Positions 1 to 6,139 of a stretch of DNA of 7,157 nucleotides are shown piece after piece. The position numbers and the translations under genes are program-made. Source of the DNA: Anaerolineaceae bacterium UBA5311 (GTDB lineage Bacteria > Chloroflexota > Anaerolineae > Anaerolineales > Anaerolineaceae). The notes under the pieces were generated by a model. That model searched no databases, was not told the DNA's origin, and worked only from the letters and a program-made list of their open reading frames with translations. Position 1 is the stretch's first letter. Each line of letters opens with the position of its first letter. Location of the stretch: assembly GCA_002411175.1 (NCBI GenBank), contig DHRN01000001.1:1-7157 (forward strand), written 5' to 3'.

Positions 1-26
1 ATTTTAGCTGAACTAATGCGATTACC

Positions 27-54
27 TTGACTTAATTTTGTGAATTCTTATAAT
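27..54 (+). promoter_or_regulatory. sigma70-type promoter of the pheST operon
   Basis: A -35 box TTGACT (27-32) and a perfect -10 box TATAAT (49-54) are separated by 16 bases. Initiation would fall near 60-62, exactly where the first paired base of the T-box leader (63) begins. That agreement between promoter and leader supports both calls. The 26 bases before it are AT-rich and show no other signal. Confidence 0.85.
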
Positions 55-61
55 TGCAGCA

Positions 62-294
62 TCGACTGAGAACGGGAAGAGTACGCCACCCAGCCTCCAC
101 AGGGAGGTTTTGCCGCGACTGAGAGCAAAACCGGACAGGCAGTGACCGAAGTTCGCCCGGGAGTCGCGCGGATGAACCCTAATCGCCATTAGTTCGCGCC
201 GGCAGCCTCCGTTACAAGGCGTCCTGAGTGGCTCGAATGAGCAAAAAGGGTGGTACCGCGGTTAATCCCGTCCCTTTATGGGGCGGTTTTTTTT
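62..294 (+). promoter_or_regulatory. T-box leader (tRNA-Phe sensing) upstream of pheS
   Basis: A full T-box riboswitch precedes pheS. Stem I closes by 63-67 pairing with 162-166 and by CGGG (73-76) with CCCG (156-159). Above these lies the specifier loop, with AGTA (80-83) on the 5' side and specifier TTC (152-154) followed by the expected purine G155 on the 3' side; TTC is a Phe codon and fits the downstream genes. The upper arm has a strong hairpin, 106-113 with 125-132. A stem II-like structure pairs 166-169 with 196-199, 174-177 with 192-195, and 179-183 with 188-192. A stem III-like hairpin is 205-208 with 217-220, and a short one is 231-234 with 239-242. The conserved T-box sequence AGGGTGGTACCGCG lies at 247-260. 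Its TGGT (251-254) is complementary to an ACCA tRNA end. The antiterminator pairs AGGG 247-250 with CCCT 272-275 and GCGG 258-261 with CCGT 268-271. Uncharged tRNA-Phe should stabilise it and allow readthrough. The helices were drawn by eye. Confidence 0.95.
268..294 (+). terminator. intrinsic terminator (attenuator) of the T-box leader
   Basis: The stem pairs 268-274 (CCGTCCC) with 280-286 (GGGGCGG), including one G-U pair, around a 5-base loop. Eight Ts follow (287-294). The 5' arm is the same segment that forms the 3' side of the antiterminator, so the two folds exclude each other, as in known T-box switches. Confidence 0.93.
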
Positions 295-313
295 GTACCT
301 GCCCACAAAAGTT

Positions 314-325
314 GAGGTGAAAATG
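314..325 (+). promoter_or_regulatory. ribosome binding site that decides the pheS start
   Basis: GAGGTGA (314-320) lies immediately before ATG 323-325 and matches the downstream half of the AAGGAGGTGA consensus, so the aligned spacing is normal. The in-frame ATG at 278 lies inside the terminator hairpin loop and has no ribosome binding site, so it is not the start. Confidence 0.85.
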
Positions 326-1357
326 AGTGATATAGAAACTGAATTACAAACCGAACAAGAGGCGGCATTGGAGGCTTTGGAAGCTGTCCAGGGTGTGGAA
401 GCCCTGGATGCCTGGAAAAAAACTTACCTGGGAAAATCCTCCCTGGTGATGACCACCTTCGGAAAGATGGGCTCGTTCTCCAAAGAAGAACGACCATTTC
501 TCGGAAAAGCAGTCAACGCGGTTAAAGTTGCCCTTGAAAGCGCTCTCGCGACCAAAGAAGAAAGTGTGAAGAGCGATTCATTAATCAGCGCGATGGCGAG
601 CGAGAAACTGGATGTGACCCTGCCTGGTCAGCCAATTCGCCGAGGAAGGCTCCATCCAATCAACCTTTCCATGCGGGAAATTTACCGCATTTTTGGTGAT
701 ATGGGTTTCCAGGTTTACAGCTCTCCCGAGGTTGAAACTGATGACATGAACTTCACCTACCTCAACATCCCGCCTTATCACCCTGCCAGAGACATGTGGG
801 ACACCTTCTATACCGAAGATGAAAATGTGGTCTTGCGCACACACACTTCACCGGGGCAGATCCGCGCCATGCACGAGTATTATCCCAATCCGGTGCGCGT
901 GATTTTGCCGGGCGCTTGTATGCGCTATGAGCAGCAGGACCAGAGCCACGAAATTGAGTTCATGCAGTTTGAGCTGTTGGTTGTGGACAAAGGCATCACC
1001 TTCGCTGATCTGAAAGGCACAATGGAAGATTTCACCAGGCGCATGTTTAGCGAAGATGCAATTATCCGTTTTCGTCCTTCCCACTTCCCCTTCACCGAGC
1101 CAAGCGCTGAACTGGATATGAGTTGTATTTTCTGCGGCGGGCAGGGCTGCGGCGTATGCCACGGCACTGGCTGGATTGAGCTGGGCGGCTGCGGGATGGT
1201 GCACCCACGCGTGTTGGAAAACGGGGGATACGACCCCGAAGTTTACAGCGGTTTCGCTGCCGGCGTCGGTGTCGACCGCACCACTTTGCTGCGTTATCGC
1301 ATCAACGACATACGCTATTTGCGCAATAACGATGTTCGCTTCCTGGAACAGTTCTAA
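323..1357 (+). CDS. pheS: phenylalanyl-tRNA synthetase alpha subunit (PheS)
   Basis: This is the catalytic subunit of the heterotetrameric class II synthetase that joins phenylalanine to tRNA-Phe in the cytoplasm. From ATG 323 the protein has 344 residues, normal for PheS. Residues 1 to about 90 form the helical tRNA-binding arm. The catalytic core follows: HPARDMWDTF (153-162), RTHTS (172-176), a motif 2 region with R201, the Q-x-E pair Q215/E217, FPFTEPSAE (255-263) and motif 3 GVGVDR (314-319). By comparison with the Thermus enzyme, W159, S176, Q215, E217, F255, F257 and A312 correspond to phenylalanine-pocket positions, so normal specificity is expected. C268, C271, C276 and C279 form a CxxC-x4-CxxC knuckle, like the one I recall in staphylococcal PheS, probably binding zinc. 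Around 200-217 the sequence departs from the common FHQxEG form (FMQFE here). pheT follows after 15 bases. Confidence 0.97.
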   Translation: MSDIETELQTEQEAALEALEAVQGVEALDAWKKTYLGKSSLVMTTFGKMGSFSKEERPFLGKAVNAVKVALESALATKEESVKSDSLISAMASEKLDVTLPGQPIRRGRLHPINLSMREIYRIFGDMGFQVYSSPEVETDDMNFTYLNIPPYHPARDMWDTFYTEDENVVLRTHTSPGQIRAMHEYYPNPVRVILPGACMRYEQQDQSHEIEFMQFELLVVDKGITFADLKGTMEDFTRRMFSEDAIIRFRPSHFPFTEPSAELDMSCIFCGGQGCGVCHGTGWIELGGCGMVHPRVLENGGYDPEVYSGFAAGVGVDRTTLLRYRINDIRYLRNNDVRFLEQF

Positions 1358-1372
1358 GCAGGAGAGGAAAAA

Positions 1373-3916
1373 ATGAAAGCACCCTTAAGCTGGTTAAAAG
1401 ATTATGTTGACCTGGACGGAATAAGCCTGGAGGAAATTGGCACAACTCTGACCATGATCGGGTTGGAAGTTGAAGAAATCACCCTGGTTGGGTTGGAAAA
1501 ACCGGAAGGGGATCGCCTGCAAAATAAATATTCGGGGCTTACCTGGGCGAAGGATAAGTTCGTCGTGGCGGAAGTTTTGGAGGTCAGACAGCATCCCAAT
1601 GCAGACAAGCTGACTCTCTGCCTGCTGAATGATGGAAGCGGCAAGGAAATTATCGCCCTGACAGGCGCGCCAAATTTATTCCCCTATCTTGGCAAAGGAC
1701 CGCTCGAAAAACCAATCAAAGTTGCCTATGCCCGCGAAGGCGCTCAACTATATGACGGGCATCAGCCTGGTCAGGTGATGATGAAACTTAAGAAAGCAAC
1801 CATTCGGGGGATCGAATCCAGCTCGATGATTGCTTCTGAAAAAGAACTGGGGATATCCGAAGAGCATGAGGGCGTCATTTTTTTGGATGATGACGCGCCG
1901 GTGGGTATGCCCCTGGCAGATTACATGGGTGACGCGGTTTTTGAGGTTGCCATCCTGCCGAACATGGCTCGGGATGCTTCAATTTTGGGTATCGCCCGGG
2001 AGCTGGCTGCGGCGTTTGACCTTGAAGTGAAAGAACCAACAGGGCTGCCCCTGGAGCAGGGTGGAGAGATTGAAGAAAAAGTCGGACTCGAGATCCGTGA
2101 ACCTGAGTTGAACCCGCGCTTTGCAATCGGCATGGTGGAAAATGTGAAAGCAGTCCCCAGCCCTTACTGGGTCCAACGGAGGCTGGCGTTGGCGGGCATG
2201 CGCCCGATCGACGCGCTTGTGGATGCGACCAATTACACCATGCTCGAAACTGGTCAACCACTGCACGCGTTCGATTACGATTTGCTTTATAAACGCGCTG
2301 GCGGTAAGCCGACGATCATCACCCGCAGAGCGGACGAGGGTGAAAAACTGACCACGCTGGATGGGCACGAGCTGACCCTGACCAGCGAGACTGAATTGGT
2401 CACAGATACAGCCGGACCGCTCAGCCTGGCGGGAGTGATGGGCGGGTTGGAATCTGGCATAGCGTCACATACCAGCAGGGTTTTGCTTGAAGCTGCAAGC
2501 TGGAATTTCATTAATATCCGCAAAACCAGCGGAAGATACCGGATCAACAGCGAAGCCTCCTACCGCTTCAGCCGCGATGTGCACCCAGCCCTGGCTGAAC
2601 AGGGGCTGAGCTTATGCCTGCAGCGCATGCAGGTATGGGCAGGTGGGGATGTGGTCGGAGGGGTAATCGATCAATATCCGTTGAAACGCGAGGATACCAT
2701 CAACAGCCTGACCGAGGATGAGATTGAACGTCTTTTGGGGCTGCATATAGACCTTGAAGAAGCTAAAGAAATTTTGGAAAGACTCGGTTTTACCTGCGCA
2801 ATCGAAAAGGATGTGTTGAGGGCAACCACGCCTCGTAATCGAACAGATATTGAGCCCGACAGCATTTATGGCAAAGCCAACCTGATCGAGGAAATTAGCC
2901 GCATCTATGGCTATGATCGCATTCCATCGCGGCGATTAACCGGGGAATTGCCCCCCCAAATTGGTGATAAAAAGGTTGAATTTAACGAATTGGTGCGAGA
3001 TCTGCTGGTCTCACTGGGTTTGCAGGATACCCTGGCATATCGGCAGACCTCTGTTCAACGCGAAGCGAAACTGTATCCTGGCGCGGTGGTTGAGGAAAAC
3101 CCGCAGTATGTCAGACTCACGAATCCGATTTCGCCGGAACGCACCGTGATGAGGCGCAGTACACTCAACACAATGCTCGAGCTGATTGAACGCAACGGTC
3201 GGCTCGCTGACAGCCTGGCTTTATTTGAAATAGGACCGGTTTTCCTGCCGGTGGAAGGGCAGCAGCTGCCTGCCGAGCCAAATCGCGCGGCGATCGGCAT
3301 GTGGGGGCGCAAGCTTCTGGCTGGTTGGGAGGGGGATGAGCGGGGCAATTATGGCTTTTTTGATCTGAAGGGCATGCTTGAGGGGCTTTTCCAGGGTTTG
3401 CATCTTGAAAATGTTGAATATAGCCCGGCGGAAAATTACCCCACGTTCCACCCTGGAAAATCTGCGCTTATCCAGGTAGGTGAACAACTGGTTGGGGTTA
3501 TGGGCGAGGTGCATCCGTTGGTTAGGCAAAACTACGACTTCCCTGAAGGCGCTGTGTTGGCAGCAGAAATTTACATGGATGTGTTGATGGAGCTGGTTGA
3601 AAAAGGATTCGAAATTACCCCGATTTCCAGCTTCCCCGCCATGGTTGAAGACATTTCCCTGATCGTGGATGAGGAGATCCCAGCCAATCGGGTTGAAGAG
3701 CTGATTCGCAAAGCCGGCGGCAAACTGTTGGTTGGGGTGCGTCTGTTTGACCTCTATCGGGGTGAAAAGTTGGGCGTGGCGAAAAAGAGCCTGGCATACC
3801 AGCTTACTTACCAGGCATACGACCGCACATTAGGCGTCGCTGATGCCGCAGCGATCCGAAAGAAGATCGTTAAGCTCCTGGGCTATGAAATTGGTGCGGT
3901 TTTAAGAGATTCATAA
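1373..3916 (+). CDS. pheT: phenylalanyl-tRNA synthetase beta subunit (PheT)
   Basis: This is the partner of PheS; it supplies the editing site that removes tyrosine mischarged onto tRNA-Phe, and much of the tRNA contact. It has 847 residues, against about 795 in E. coli. ATG 1373 is preceded by AGGAG (1360-1364). Domains in order: N-terminal MKAPLSWLKDYVD; a B1/EMAP-like tRNA-binding fold (about 62-180, with HPNADKL at 74-80); B3/B4 editing domain (about 247-437, with GQPLHAFD at 294-301, TTLDGHE at 327-333, GVMGG at 354-358 and LEAASW at 372-377), whose conserved residues look intact; B5 (about 440-518, ending LIEEISRIYGYDRIP); a catalytic-like core without the class II active site (about 535-735); and a C-terminal ferredoxin-fold anticodon-binding domain (about 751-846, starting ISSFPAMVEDISL). 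Extra length lies partly in the B1 region (about 45-62 and 100-135). B5 carries an insertion and reads ANLIEE where ADLIEE is usual. It should be translated with pheS under T-box control. Confidence 0.98.
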   Translation: MKAPLSWLKDYVDLDGISLEEIGTTLTMIGLEVEEITLVGLEKPEGDRLQNKYSGLTWAKDKFVVAEVLEVRQHPNADKLTLCLLNDGSGKEIIALTGAPNLFPYLGKGPLEKPIKVAYAREGAQLYDGHQPGQVMMKLKKATIRGIESSSMIASEKELGISEEHEGVIFLDDDAPVGMPLADYMGDAVFEVAILPNMARDASILGIARELAAAFDLEVKEPTGLPLEQGGEIEEKVGLEIREPELNPRFAIGMVENVKAVPSPYWVQRRLALAGMRPIDALVDATNYTMLETGQPLHAFDYDLLYKRAGGKPTIITRRADEGEKLTTLDGHELTLTSETELVTDTAGPLSLAGVMGGLESGIASHTSRVLLEAASWNFINIRKTSGRYRINSEASYRFSRDVHPALAEQGLSLCLQRMQVWAGGDVVGGVIDQYPLKREDTINSLTEDEIERLLGLHIDLEEAKEILERLGFTCAIEKDVLRATTPRNRTDIEPDSIYGKANLIEEISRIYGYDRIPSRRLTGELPPQIGDKKVEFNELVRDLLVSLGLQDTLAYRQTSVQREAKLYPGAVVEENPQYVRLTNPISPERTVMRRSTLNTMLELIERNGRLADSLALFEIGPVFLPVEGQQLPAEPNRAAIGMWGRKLLAGWEGDERGNYGFFDLKGMLEGLFQGLHLENVEYSPAENYPTFHPGKSALIQVGEQLVGVMGEVHPLVRQNYDFPEGAVLAAEIYMDVLMELVEKGFEITPISSFPAMVEDISLIVDEEIPANRVEELIRKAGGKLLVGVRLFDLYRGEKLGVAKKSLAYQLTYQAYDRTLGVADAAAIRKKIVKLLGYEIGAVLRDS

Positions 3917-3927
3917 GAGGAGATGGT

Positions 3928-4263
3928 TTGAAAACAGTATTGCTCATTACTCGAAATGGCTTGGGCGACGCGCCTGAGGGGCTTCAGCAGACTCTGGTGC
4001 TGAAATATCTGAGCCTGCTCGCCCAGGAAGAAGAAAAACCCGGGCAGATTTTGTTTTACGCAGATGGGGTTAAGTTGGTTTGTGAGGGGTCATTGGTGGT
4101 GGGCTGGCTGCGCAGCCTTGAAGAAGCTGGCGTGGAGCTGCTTGTCTGCTCGACCTGCCTGGAGTATTTTGGATTGATCGAGAAAGTTCGGGTCGGTAAG
4201 GCAGGGGGAATGCCAGGCATATTGCGGGCATTACAGCAGGCGGATAAAGTTATTAGTCTTTAG
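3928..4263 (+). CDS. DsrE-like small protein resembling the C-terminal domain of YedF
   Basis: A 111-residue cytoplasmic protein with no signal peptide or membrane segment. The start is TTG 3928, 5 bases after AGGAG (3918-3922). The nearby ATG at 3923 is out of frame. The fold looks like DsrE/DsrF: beta strand VLLITRNGLG (4-13), helix, strand ILFYADGVKLVCEGS (41-55), helix, then VELLVCSTCLEYFGL (69-83) and a final ADKVISL. The ILF..(G)V.L.CEGS and LLxCxTCLxYFGL patterns are those I associate with the C-terminal half of YedF, the sulfurtransferase-like protein linked to selenium metabolism. Cysteines C52, C74 and C77 are candidates for sulfur binding. The N-terminal TusA-like domain of full YedF is absent. 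Only 11 bases separate it from pheT, so it is almost certainly the third gene of the T-box operon. Family assignment is fairly secure; the substrate and any link to tRNA are unknown. Confidence 0.85.
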   Translation: MKTVLLITRNGLGDAPEGLQQTLVLKYLSLLAQEEEKPGQILFYADGVKLVCEGSLVVGWLRSLEEAGVELLVCSTCLEYFGLIEKVRVGKAGGMPGILRALQQADKVISL

Positions 4264-4265
4264 TT

Positions 4266-4279
4266 CCATGTCGACATGG
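4266..4279. repeat. 14-bp perfect palindrome just after the operon
   Basis: CCATGTCGACATGG reads the same on both strands and begins 2 bases after the stop codon of the DsrE-like gene. It has no loop and no following T-run, so it is not a classic terminator. It could be a protein-binding site or chance. Confidence 0.5.
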
Positions 4280-4292
4280 CGGAGCGTAATCT

Positions 4293-4315
4293 GGGAATGC
4301 GTGGTGCGTGTTCCC
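4293..4315. repeat. palindromic repeat unit A
   Basis: GGGAATGCG (4293-4301) pairs with CGTGTTCCC (4307-4315), including two G-U pairs, over a 5-base loop. TACAAAAAATTTT follows. On the + strand it could act as a weak terminator for the pheS-pheT-DsrE operon, but the T-run (4325-4328) is short and 9 bases away. Confidence 0.5.
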
Positions 4316-4345
4316 TACAAAAAATTTTCGTTTCCGACTATCAGA

Positions 4346-4393
4346 GTAGGGGACGGCTGCCACGCCGTCCCGCGAACAGACGTCTCGCCCTAC
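4346..4393. repeat. palindromic repeat unit B with terminal inverted repeats
   Basis: Outer arms GTAGGG (4346-4351) and CCCTAC (4388-4393) are perfect inverted repeats. Overlapping the left arm is a perfect 8-bp hairpin, 4350-4357 with 4364-4371, over a 6-base loop. An 8-bp palindrome AGACGTCT (4378-4385) lies near the right end. The layout looks like a small hairpin-bearing element rather than a terminator. Confidence 0.6.
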
Positions 4394-4394
4394 G

Positions 4395-4425
4395 AAAAAA
4401 TGGCTTCGCTGGAACGGGGCAAGCC
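4395..4425 (-). terminator. possible minus-strand terminator within the repeat cluster
   Basis: Read on the - strand, GGCTTGC (4425-4419) can pair with GC-G-AAGCC (4409-4402, one bulged G), then an A and six Ts (4400-4395). This lies about 150 bases beyond the stop of the nicotinate phosphoribosyltransferase gene and could end its transcript. It is built from repeat sequence, so its role is uncertain. Confidence 0.35.
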
Positions 4426-4485
4426 GCGTTCCCTACGGAAGGATGGCTTTGCCGGAACGCGCGGTGCCGGGTTCCCTAAAGTAAC
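4400..4485. repeat. two tandem 43-base imperfect repeats (units C and D)
   Basis: Unit C (4400-4442) and unit D (4443-4485) both begin ATGGCTT-GC-GGAACG, have a GC-rich centre, and end GTTCCCTA. Each contains an imperfect inverted repeat GGAACG...GTTCC: 4411-4432 in C and 4454-4475 in D. Differences between the copies partly fall in the arms. Confidence 0.7.
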
Positions 4486-4522
4486 ATCGCATTCTCGCCT
4501 TCGGTGCTGGTCAGATGGTATG

Positions 4523-4556
4523 CAGGCGGGCTGAAGACAGGGCTTACATCCGCCTG
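4523..4556. repeat. 7-bp inverted repeat before the convergent gene end
   Basis: CAGGCGG (4523-4529) and CCGCCTG (4550-4556) are perfect inverted repeats around 20 bases, 17 bases from the end of the minus-strand gene. No T-run follows on either strand, so it is at most a weak stalling hairpin. Confidence 0.3.
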
Positions 4557-4573
4557 GGGTTAAAAGATTTCAA

Positions 4574-5917
4574 TTACCAGACCCTTACCAGGTCGGGGTT
4601 GTCCACCGCTCCCCGTCCGCTTTTCGCCAAATCAATCCACTCGCCGTGCACCTTCACACGCACAACATCTGCGGTGAAATCCGTGTTGGTCGGACCATAG
4701 TTGCTGAAAAGTGAGGAACCGACTGCAAAGATGTTCACTGGAACATTTAGTTTTTCGAATTTCGTGATTTTATCGACGTTAAAGCCTCCTGAAACCACAA
4801 TTTTGATATTCTGACAGTATTGCCTTGCCAGTTCGACCGCTTCTTTTGGCAGGTTCCAGTCAAGGTAAGCCGAGTCCAACGCCTGGCGGGTTGTAAACAC
4901 CAGGCGGGGGTTAACACCCAGGTCAAGGGCTGGCTCTCCCAGCGGCTGAATGGAGCTATCCCGCAGGCTGGAAGAGGTATCCAGGCGGACTCCATACAGA
5001 ATATATCGTCTGGCTTCCTCATCGTCTCCTTGCCGGATGAGTTCATAATATTTATTGAACATCGCTTTGCACACCTGCAAAGAAACGCCGATGCTGTCGT
5101 TGGTGAAATCGACCAATGCGATGCGGGGGATGTTCACTGGCAGCACGCGCGAGAACGCCAGCGTTGCTTCGGCGGTATCGCCCAGGAAACTGGCGATGCC
5201 TGAATGCGAGATGGTTCCACCGCCAAAACCACCCCACCAGTCGCCCTGGGCATCGGTGGAGACATAGGTCTCAGTGTGGTCGGCATAGTCCATGTTGTAA
5301 CGCTGAACCGCAATCAGATAAGCGTATCCATCTGCAGCCTGGACTTCGTGAACATCGAAACGTGCAGGGAAGAACATCAGCGGCTTTCCGTTTGCTGCAA
5401 CTTGCGTGTTGTATACATTCGTCGCAATGCGGCTGGCGCGCGCCAGGATGCCGAGAGTTGATGTTTCAAGGATGGCGAAATCACGATAGCGACCGCGAAC
5501 GCGCATTACCGGCTCGACTCTGCTGACGTTGCCATTATAAGTGACCACGTCGCCATCCTGAACCGCCCAAACCTCCAAATTTTCAGCGGTATTGATAAAT
5601 TTGCCTTCCTTAAAATAACCGGCAGCATGCCGGAGCATAGTCAGGGCTTTGTCGACCCCAACAACCACAGTCTTCCCGGGTCGACGGGTGAAAAACTGCA
5701 TTTCAACTTCTATATCTCCTGTCAAAATTTCGTCCGCCGGGATACCTCCAGGCAGAAGATGGTCATGCCCCTCGTATAGATAACCTTGCTCAGAAAGCTT
5801 TTGAAGCATTGTCGCGATGTTGACAAAGTATTTATCAGCATACCAGCCCATGCGCATGCGCTCGATATCAAGCTTGAAGGTTGAATCGTCCAATCTTTTT
5901 CCGTTAAACAGGCTCAT
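4574..5917 (-). CDS. pncB: nicotinate phosphoribosyltransferase family protein
   Basis: Cytoplasmic enzyme of NAD salvage, expected to convert nicotinate and PRPP, with ATP, to nicotinate mononucleotide. It has 447 residues. The start ATG (5917) is preceded 7 bases upstream by GGAG (5925-5928). Visible family features: a GWYADKYF segment near the N-terminus (24-31), ETSTLGILARASRIATN (151-167), GGGTISHS (232-239) with H238 as the likely conserved catalytic histidine, RLDTS (311-315), and the phosphate-binding half SGGFN (376-380) followed by FAVGSSL (397-403). These place it in the type II phosphoribosyltransferase fold shared with quinolinate phosphoribosyltransferase. The form looks closer to the shorter archaeal/bacterial branch than to E. 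coli PncB, so activity on quinolinate or nicotinamide cannot be excluded from sequence alone. It converges on the pheST operon, and its upstream neighbour is the DUF368 gene. No other NAD genes are in the window. Confidence 0.88.
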   Translation of the reverse strand: MSLFNGKRLDDSTFKLDIERMRMGWYADKYFVNIATMLQKLSEQGYLYEGHDHLLPGGIPADEILTGDIEVEMQFFTRRPGKTVVVGVDKALTMLRHAAGYFKEGKFINTAENLEVWAVQDGDVVTYNGNVSRVEPVMRVRGRYRDFAILETSTLGILARASRIATNVYNTQVAANGKPLMFFPARFDVHEVQAADGYAYLIAVQRYNMDYADHTETYVSTDAQGDWWGGFGGGTISHSGIASFLGDTAEATLAFSRVLPVNIPRIALVDFTNDSIGVSLQVCKAMFNKYYELIRQGDDEEARRYILYGVRLDTSSSLRDSSIQPLGEPALDLGVNPRLVFTTRQALDSAYLDWNLPKEAVELARQYCQNIKIVVSGGFNVDKITKFEKLNVPVNIFAVGSSLFSNYGPTNTDFTADVVRVKVHGEWIDLAKSGRGAVDNPDLVRVW

Positions 5918-5949
5918 CGTAATTCTCCAGTGGTTCGTATGGTGAGGAT

Positions 5950-5990
5950 ATTATATAGTCGAACAGAGTGGAAGCCAGTTTCTTTGAAAC
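5950..5990 (-). promoter_or_regulatory. probable promoter and possible operator of the phosphoribosyltransferase gene
   Basis: On the - strand a perfect TATAAT lies at 5955-5950, about 33 bases before the ATG. No good -35 box is present at the usual spacing. Instead a perfect inverted repeat GTTTC-TTT-GAAAC (5978-5990, + strand reading) covers the -35 side, as an operator or activator site might. The -10 call is reasonable; the operator is inference. Confidence 0.5.
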
Positions 5991-6061
5991 CTTTCCAATC
6001 CGGTCCATTCGTTGGGATTGTGCTGCATGTCAGCCGAAAAAGGCGATTTACCTGCCACCAA

Positions 6062-6084
6062 CCGGGTTGATATACACAACCCGG
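6062..6084. repeat. perfect 8-bp hairpin between the two minus-strand genes
   Basis: CCGGGTTG (6062-6069) pairs with CAACCCGG (6077-6084) over a 7-base loop. It lies 55 bases past the stop of the DUF368 gene in its reading direction. The - strand continuation is TTGGTGG, not a T-run, so it may be a weak terminator or a transcript-end stabiliser. The rest of the gap 5918-6139 shows only the promoter elements described at 5950-5990. Confidence 0.45.
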
Positions 6085-6139
6085 CTTAAAATTGATTGTC
6101 AGCTGCCTGAACGAGCAGAGCAAGGTCCATGCGAAAGCC

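Larger units (their letters stand above)
4293..4485. repeat. intergenic cluster of TTCCCTAC-ended imperfect palindromes
   Basis: The 310-base gap 4264-4573 between two converging genes has no convincing coding sequence. Most of it is a family of imperfect GC-rich hairpins ending in TTCCCTAC or a close variant at 4311-4318, 4386-4393 (CGCCCTAC), 4429-4436 and 4472-4479 (TTCCCTAA). The last three are spaced exactly 43 bases apart. A-runs follow the first two ends (4319-4324 and 4395-4400). The pattern resembles REP-like or non-autonomous mobile repeats scattered between genes in many genomes, but only this locus can be seen. Confidence 0.7.

Noticed and set aside
278..322. Extended pheS start at ATG 278 giving 359 residues
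   Set aside because: The ATG lies in the loop of the T-box terminator, has no ribosome binding site, and the added residues do not look like PheS. ATG 323 has a good GAGGTGA site.
1979..2368. Long antisense open frames inside pheT (also 1875-2261) and inside pheS (848-1204)
   Set aside because: They are shadows of strongly conserved coding sequence on the + strand.
4293..4485. CRISPR array
   Set aside because: There are only two alignable repeats, they are imperfect, and they adjoin directly with no unique spacers.
4268..4534. Small + strand open frames in the intergenic gap (also 4276-4479)
   Set aside because: They run through palindromic repeats, have no ribosome binding site and give low-complexity arginine-rich translations with no family likeness.
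5116..5526. Plus-strand open frame of 136 codons opposite the phosphoribosyltransferase gene
   Set aside because: It lies opposite conserved motifs of the real gene and has no ribosome binding site or recognisable domain.
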